The notes beneath the pieces were generated by a model. That model was given only the letters and a program-made list of their open reading frames with translations, did not search any database and was not told the DNA's origin. The position numbers were made by a program, and so were the translations under genes. From the NCBI GenBank assembly GCA_030669585.1, contig DAOVDI010000013.1, positions 1-37,301 on the forward strand: a stretch of DNA of 37,301 nucleotides, in the 5' to 3' direction. Within the stretch, counting starts at the first letter, position 1. The number at the start of each line of letters is the position of its first letter. Positions 33,728 to 37,301 of the stretch are shown here, piece by piece. This DNA is from Acidobacteriota bacterium. GTDB taxonomy: Bacteria > Acidobacteriota > Aminicenantia > Aminicenantales > Aminicenantaceae.

Positions 33728-34177
33728 TTATTCCTTGGGGGTGAGTTCGGATAGGCGTTCAAAATCATTGTCTGACAGGGGATTGTCCTCTAACATCTGG
33801 TCGAGAAGTTCTTTATTCCAAATCTCGATATGATCATGCAGGCCGACAAGCTCCACCTCTCCATCCAGCCTGGCTATATCTCTCAGCTCTTGATTAATAA
33901 GAATCCTTCCTTTAGAATCTATTTCCTGATGATTTCCTTTTCGATTGACATGAATTTTAAATCTTCTCAGTTCCGGTTTAAGCTGCAAAAGTCCTTGAGT
34001 AGCAAAACCGGTCAATTGTTCCCAAACGGGCCAGGGATAGATCTGGATGGATTCGTTTGTCAGAGAAGTGATAAAGACCTCTTTGCCGTAACAATCTTCA
34101 ATCACAGAGCGGTATTTTTCCGGAATTTTAAGTCTTCCGCTGCTGTCAAATCGTGCTTTGTGGCTTCCTGATAACAT
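33728..34177 (-). CDS. mraZ: MraZ, transcriptional regulator of the dcw operon
   Basis: A 149-residue protein with two SpoVT/AbrB-type repeats, each with the DxxxR signature: DSSGRLKIPEKYR near the N-terminus and DSKGRILINQELR in the middle. ATG 34177 is chosen because MLSGSHKARFD matches family starts; the open frame continues 25 codons upstream, but that part contains the promoter. MraZ forms a ring-shaped oligomer that binds TGGGN direct repeats and represses its own operon in E. coli. Three such boxes lie just upstream of this start. It is the first gene of the dcw operon. Confidence 0.95.
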   Translation of the reverse strand: MLSGSHKARFDSSGRLKIPEKYRSVIEDCYGKEVFITSLTNESIQIYPWPVWEQLTGFATQGLLQLKPELRRFKIHVNRKGNHQEIDSKGRILINQELRDIARLDGEVELVGLHDHIEIWNKELLDQMLEDNPLSDNDFERLSELTPKE

Positions 34178-34181
34178 TTTA

Positions 34182-34206
34182 TCCCAAATAGTCCCAATTC
34201 TTCCCG
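34182..34206 (-). promoter_or_regulatory. MraZ operator: three TGGGN-type boxes with 5-nt spacers
   Basis: On the minus strand CGGGA (34202-34206), TGGGA (34192-34196) and TGGGA (34182-34186) are each separated by exactly 5 nt. This is the arrangement reported for MraZ binding upstream of mraZ in E. coli and mycoplasmas. The boxes lie between the -10 element and the mraZ ATG, so bound MraZ would block early transcription. One box has C in place of T at its first base. Confidence 0.85.
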
Positions 34207-34211
34207 TTTTC

Positions 34212-34240
34212 AATATATATACATAAAAATCGCTTGTCAA
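34212..34240 (-). promoter_or_regulatory. Sigma70-type promoter of the dcw operon
   Basis: Minus strand: perfect -35 TTGACA (34235-34240), 17-bp spacer, -10 TATATT (34212-34217). The predicted start of transcription is near 34205, giving a leader of about 28 nt that carries the MraZ boxes. It is the only obvious strong promoter seen ahead of the 15-gene minus-strand run. Confidence 0.85.
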
Positions 34241-34292
34241 GAAAAATCCCATTTATTTTTTTTGTTTTCTAGGGTTTTGGAAAGATTGTATA

Positions 34293-34322
34293 TTGACATT
34301 TTGTGAGTGGAATCATTACAAT
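34293..34322 (+). promoter_or_regulatory. Sigma70-type promoter of the Nudix-DUF2007 pair
   Basis: Plus strand: -35 TTGACA (34293-34298), 18-bp spacer, -10 TACAAT (34317-34322), with predicted transcription start near 34329. It is divergent from the mraZ promoter, with 52 bp between the two -35 elements. It shows that the open frame beginning at 34293 starts inside the promoter, so the coding start must be the downstream ATG at 34356. Confidence 0.75.
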
Positions 34323-34355
34323 CTGAGCATTCCAAATACTTATAAGTTGAAAAGA

Positions 34356-34790
34356 ATGTCAAAATACAGAAACCCTTTTCCCACTGCAGACATCATCATC
34401 GAAGTAAAACGTGATAATGGACAGGATGGCATCATTCTTATCCAACGAAAAAATCCTCCCTACGGATGGGCTATACCAGGCGGTTTTGTGGATTATGGCG
34501 AGTCCCTGGAAGATGCAGCCATCCGGGAAGCCAAAGAAGAGACAGATCTGGATATAACATTGAAATATCAGCTTCATACCTATTCAGATCCAAGCCGGGA
34601 TCCCCGGAACCACACCATCACTACAGTCTATGTGGCTTCGGCCAAAGGGCAGCCAAAAGCCCTGGATGATGCCAGAGATATCGGTATCTTTACCGAGGAT
34701 GAGATCAATTTTCCACTGGCATTTGATCATGCCCAGATCCTGTTCGATTATTTCAGCCGGAAGAAACACGGAGAAACACGCCATGAGTGA
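34356..34790 (+). CDS. Nudix hydrolase (ADP-ribose pyrophosphatase-like)
   Basis: A 144-residue Nudix protein. The full Nudix box [20 protein letters not shown] followed by ET fits G-x5-E-x7-REUxEExGU, with catalytic glutamates in the REAKEE segment. It hydrolyses a nucleoside diphosphate linked to another moiety. The [20 protein letters not shown] tail resembles ADP-ribose or NADH pyrophosphatase-type sanitising enzymes, but substrate cannot be fixed. ATG 34356 lies just past the predicted transcription start. The stop overlaps the next gene (ATGAGTGA), so the two are coupled. Confidence 0.88.
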   Translation: MSKYRNPFPTADIIIEVKRDNGQDGIILIQRKNPPYGWAIPGGFVDYGESLEDAAIREAKEETDLDITLKYQLHTYSDPSRDPRNHTITTVYVASAKGQPKALDDARDIGIFTEDEINFPLAFDHAQILFDYFSRKKHGETRHE

Positions 34791-35034
34791 AAGCAAGAAC
34801 AGCAAGAATCATTACAATGAGGATATGGACCTGAAAGAAGTTTTAAAAACACAGGGTTCTGTTGAAGCAGAGGTCGTAAAAAGTTATCTGGAGAGCAACG
34901 GAATATCTGTTCTTTTAAGAGGGCTGGTTGTTCAATCCGTCCATGCTTTTACTGCAGACGGTTTGGGGAGGATCAAGGTTTTTGTCCCGGCAAAGGATTT
35001 CGAGACCGCAAAAAAACTTTTAGAAAAGCGTTGA
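34783..35034 (+). CDS. DUF2007-family small protein
   Basis: An 83-residue protein: after a charged N-terminus ([20 protein letters not shown]) the segment [20 protein letters not shown], the middle [20 protein letters not shown] and the end [19 protein letters not shown] match the DUF2007 (putative signal-transducing, PII-like ferredoxin fold) family. Its ATG at 34783 overlaps the Nudix stop by 8 bp. Function is unknown; such proteins often accompany metabolic or stress genes. The open frame runs further upstream inside the Nudix gene, but that start is not credible. Confidence 0.75.
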   Translation: MSESKNSKNHYNEDMDLKEVLKTQGSVEAEVVKSYLESNGISVLLRGLVVQSVHAFTADGLGRIKVFVPAKDFETAKKLLEKR

Positions 35035-35126
35035 ACCGAGCTCTCTGGATAACAGGAAAAAGAGACACTTGCCCCATAAAGATGACAATATATCAATTCC
35101 AGGCTTTATTTTTTCCCTGAGACCTG

Positions 35127-35155
35127 TTGGCATAAAGATTGCATCTGAGTATAAT
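35127..35155 (+). promoter_or_regulatory. Sigma70-type promoter of the lipoprotein gene
   Basis: -35 TTGGCA (35127-35132), 17-bp spacer, perfect -10 TATAAT (35150-35155). The start of transcription would be near 35162, 19 nt before the ATG at 35181, with GAGGAG-type ribosome-binding sequence at about 35168-35174. Confidence 0.8.
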
Positions 35156-35180
35156 AGAAAAAAGAATGAGGAGTAGAACA

Positions 35181-35771
35181 ATGAAAAAAGCAGGATGGAT
35201 ATTGATTCTTTGTTTAATATTCTTTGCAACAAGCTGTATGACCATCGATCCTCAGCTCACAGAAAAGAGGGTCAAGATCCGTCATTCCAGAGACTATGAT
35301 AGGGCGGATTATGGTTATTATGACGATTACTCTTATTCATCGATGTATTACAATCCCTACTACAGTTATTATCCGTCATACTGGATGGGAATGAGTTGGT
35401 GGTGGAATCCGTTATATTATTATGGCCTTTATGATTATATGTACTGGTATTATCCCAGGTCCTACTGGGGATGGGGATATGGATCCTATTACAGTCCGCG
35501 CTACGGTCGATCCGTTGTGACCAAAAAAGCCCTGCAGCAGCCGAGGACCCGGAGAATTCCCACTGGTATTACAAAGAGGAGAACCACCCGTTCAAGCTCT
35601 TCCGGCAGTTCCCGAGGAACGGTTTCCGGAAGATCCGGGACATCGCGGTCGAGAGGTACCGTCTCCCGGGGCGGATCTTCCCGCTCGGGTTCTTCCGGTA
35701 GGTCCAGTTCCGGCAGGTCCAGTTCCGGATCCCGATCCAGTTCAGGCTCTAGTTCCCGAAAAAAGAAATAA
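35181..35771 (+). CDS. Tyrosine-rich lipoprotein with Ser/Arg/Gly low-complexity tail
   Basis: A 196-residue predicted lipoprotein. ATG 35181 follows a GAGGAG site. The signal peptide KKAGWILILCLIFFATSC ends at a lipobox-like cysteine (Cys19). Residues ~35-110 are extraordinarily rich in Tyr, with Trp, Ser, Pro and Gly (for example SSMYYNPYYSYYPSYWMGMS and YYYGLYDYMYWYYPRSYWGW). A basic segment follows (~115-135), then a tail of ~60 residues of Ser, Arg and Gly in short SSSGRSS-like repeats, ending RKKK. I know no family for it. Aromatic-rich secreted proteins of this sort can be surface adhesive or structural. It is monocistronic and convergent with the M23 gene, 9 bp away. Confidence 0.8.
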   Translation: MKKAGWILILCLIFFATSCMTIDPQLTEKRVKIRHSRDYDRADYGYYDDYSYSSMYYNPYYSYYPSYWMGMSWWWNPLYYYGLYDYMYWYYPRSYWGWGYGSYYSPRYGRSVVTKKALQQPRTRRIPTGITKRRTTRSSSSGSSRGTVSGRSGTSRSRGTVSRGGSSRSGSSGRSSSGRSSSGSRSSSGSSSRKKK

Positions 35772-35780
35772 TAAATCCTG

Positions 35781-37109
35781 TTAGTCGCTGCCGGCAAGGA
35801 CAGATTCCTCGCTTCTGGATCCCAGTGATGTATGATAGAAAAAACTTCTTGCCAGGATCAGCGGTCCATCAAAACACAACCTGAAATATTCTGCTTTGTT
35901 CTGAAAGTCGGCAATAAGTTTCTTGTTTAAAGGTTGGACCGGTTTAAATCTGTAAGAGAGAGGGTTGATGAACCTGCCGTTCTTTTTTATTCGATAATCC
36001 AGATGCGGGCCTGTGGATTCGCCGGAATTTCCCACATATCCGATAACCTGTCCCTGTCTGACCTTTTCGTTTGTTTTGACAGCATACTGGCTGAGATGGA
36101 GATACATGGATTCATAGCGGTTTTTGTGCCGGATCTTAATCATGCGGCCTGCAGCGCCGTTCCTGCCTGTAAAAATCACGGTTCCGTCGGCTGTGGTCTG
36201 GACAGGTGTTCCCACCCGTGCCGCATAATCCACGCCCATGTGAGGGCGGAAGACTTTGCGGATAGGATGGTACCGGCTGTAGCTGAATCGTGATGTGATC
36301 CGCGCAAAACTGATAGGCGATTTTAAAAACTCCCGTTTGAGAGAAGCTCCATCGAATCGAAAATAATCCCATTTTTGTGTGCCCGGATAAGTATAGCGGA
36401 AGGCCTGAAACAGTTTTCCCTGGTTCATGAATTCCGCAGCAAGGATGTGGCCGTAGCCCTTGAATTCCTGATCAAGAAATTTTTTTTCAAACAGGATCTT
36501 AAAAGTGTCCCCTTTCCTAAGGTCAGTGTGAAAGTCGATATCCCATGCAAAGATCTCGGAAAGTTTTATGGCCAGCAGCTGTTTTTCGCCGGTTTTCTGT
36601 ACAGCGTTGATGGGATTGTCTTCGATGATCCCCCAGATGAGTCCTGTTCTGAGTTCAACGGCTAATTTGATGATTTCTGCTACATAGAGACCGTCTTTCC
36701 TTTCAATACGCACAAAACTTTCCACATCGATGTCATATTCCAGACGTATAACCCGGCCATCCGCTGCAGTGTACACTCTGAATTCATGCCCAGCCTTGAT
36801 CCTGGCCAAGTCATAGACCGGCTTGACGTCCTGGCGGAGTTTGTAGATCTCAGCAGGCGAGAAATCAAAGGGGGAGAGAAGATCTGTGAGAGTGGTTCCT
36901 CTTTCAATATGAAGGATGTATTTCTGGTACTCAGGTTCTACCGGAATAACCGGTTTGTCAGAGACAAATTGTTCAGAAACGGAATCACTACGATCCTTGG
37001 GGAGAAAACTCAGGATGAAAAATATGATCAGCATTGCGGCAATCAAAATGGTTATAAAAAGCAGGCCGGATGGGTCTTTTTTGTCCCTGATTTTGATGTA
37101 AACCTTCAT
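35781..37109 (-). CDS. M23-family peptidoglycan endopeptidase
   Basis: A 442-residue membrane-anchored LytM/M23 protein. A single N-terminal helix (LLFITILIAAMLIIFFILSF) is followed by an OapA/LysM-like N-terminal domain (ILHIERGTTLTDLLSPFDFS; FRVYTAADGRVIRLEYDI), an M23 N-terminal domain, and the catalytic domain with FRPHMGVDYAARVGTPV (HxxxD metal ligands, around residue 290), MYLHLSQ and STGPHLDYRIKKNGRFINPL. In most M23 enzymes that last motif is HLH; here the second His is Asp, so the zinc site would be His-Asp-Asp. Such proteins act at the wall as D,D-endopeptidases or as amidase activators. It has its own promoter and follows no operon partner. Confidence 0.88.
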   Translation of the reverse strand: MKVYIKIRDKKDPSGLLFITILIAAMLIIFFILSFLPKDRSDSVSEQFVSDKPVIPVEPEYQKYILHIERGTTLTDLLSPFDFSPAEIYKLRQDVKPVYDLARIKAGHEFRVYTAADGRVIRLEYDIDVESFVRIERKDGLYVAEIIKLAVELRTGLIWGIIEDNPINAVQKTGEKQLLAIKLSEIFAWDIDFHTDLRKGDTFKILFEKKFLDQEFKGYGHILAAEFMNQGKLFQAFRYTYPGTQKWDYFRFDGASLKREFLKSPISFARITSRFSYSRYHPIRKVFRPHMGVDYAARVGTPVQTTADGTVIFTGRNGAAGRMIKIRHKNRYESMYLHLSQYAVKTNEKVRQGQVIGYVGNSGESTGPHLDYRIKKNGRFINPLSYRFKPVQPLNKKLIADFQNKAEYFRLCFDGPLILARSFFYHTSLGSRSEESVLAGSD

Positions 37110-37135
37110 ATTTGATGTTCTGTCTTGAAAATACG

Positions 37136-37164
37136 AAGATAAACGATATTGCCCATTTAGTCAA
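37136..37164 (-). promoter_or_regulatory. Sigma70-type promoter of the M23 gene
   Basis: Minus strand: -35 TTGACT (37159-37164), 17-bp spacer, -10 TATCTT (37136-37141), ending 27 bp from the ATG at 37109. It lies at the edge of the mosaic repeat copy. Confidence 0.65.
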
Positions 37165-37301
37165 TGTCCTGGATTATTCATAAAAAATGGCCGATAGAAG
37201 TCCTTGGAGGTCTATTGAAGTCTATAGAAGTCATTGAAGTCGAAGAAAGGCCAAAGGCCAATGCAAAAGAGGCTCAAAGTAGCTTAGCCCAAAGTCATTT
37301 A
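37165..37301. repeat. Mosaic intergenic repeat region, copy C (runs off the window)
   Basis: Starts near the recurring GGATTATTCATAAAAA motif (37171-37186), then a 10-bp array (37193-37241; units gatagaagtc, cttggaggtc, tattgaagtc, tatagaagtc, then attgaagtc), and then a block at 37242-37301 that aligns in the same orientation with 3377-3426 of copy A (CAATGC-AAAAG ... CCCAAAGT-ATTTA). The 10-bp array is reverse-complemented relative to copies A and B. A REP-like hairpin would be expected just past the window end if copy A order holds. Confidence 0.65.

Noticed and set aside
34178-34252. 25-codon upstream extension of MraZ
   Set aside because: This stretch contains the -10 element and the three MraZ boxes, and family proteins start at the ATG at 34177.
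34293-34355. Longer N-terminus for the Nudix protein from TTG 34293
   Set aside because: The TTG is part of the -35 element TTGACA of the predicted promoter, so it is not transcribed.

Overview
The window is a chromosomal stretch from a Gram-negative-type bacterium with a base composition that looks like the mid-40s % G+C by eye. MurE carries the DNPR signature of meso-diaminopimelate ligases, there is a ResB/CcsA (system II) cytochrome c maturation pair, an MglA-like GTPase and a lipoprotein. A broken TPR-type C-terminus (around 13457-13573) and the overall gene style recall Candidatus Aminicenantes/Acidobacteriota. That placement is inference only, because no rRNA or other decisive marker is present.

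Layout, left half. 1-3048 (+): the 3' part of tsaB, then resB, ccsA and rimI. 3049-4888: truA (-) bracketed by two related mosaic repeat regions built from a shared 60-bp block, REP-like hairpins, and 9-bp and 10-bp degenerate tandem arrays. 4889-5341 (-): a TIGR00725/SLOG-family protein. 5478-11657 (+): a small charged protein, a coiled-coil protein, four GT-B glycosyltransferases arranged A-B-B'-A' with overlapping starts and stops, and an MglA-like GTPase. This looks like one translationally coupled surface-glycan operon. 11732-13255 (+): a ComM/YifB AAA+ protein.

Middle. 13256-17230 is an accessory patch: the C-terminal stub of a TPR protein, a secreted FG-GAP/ASPIC-UnbV beta-propeller protein with richer G+C, and an IS3-family element whose orfA/orfB are joined by a -1 slippery heptamer.

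Right half. 17236-34177 (-) is a nearly complete division and cell-wall (dcw) operon, read mraZ-rsmH-ftsL-ftsI-murE-murF-mraY-murD-ftsW-murG-murC-ftsQ-ftsA-ftsZ. Imidazolonepropionase (hutI) is attached at its end by a 14-nt overlap with ftsZ. murB and ddl are absent. The operon starts at a strong sigma70-type promoter followed by three TGGGN boxes with 5-nt spacers, the known MraZ operator pattern. Divergently, a second promoter drives a Nudix hydrolase and a DUF2007 protein. Then come a tyrosine-rich, Ser/Arg/Gly-tailed lipoprotein with its own promoter and a convergent M23 peptidase, and the window ends inside a third copy of the mosaic repeat.

Together the genes cover peptidoglycan precursor synthesis, septation, envelope glycosylation and cytochrome c assembly. 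The less ordinary parts are the mirror-symmetric glycosyltransferase set ending in an MglA-like GTPase, the Tyr/Ser-Arg lipoprotein, the hutI-dcw coupling and the phased-repeat mosaic.
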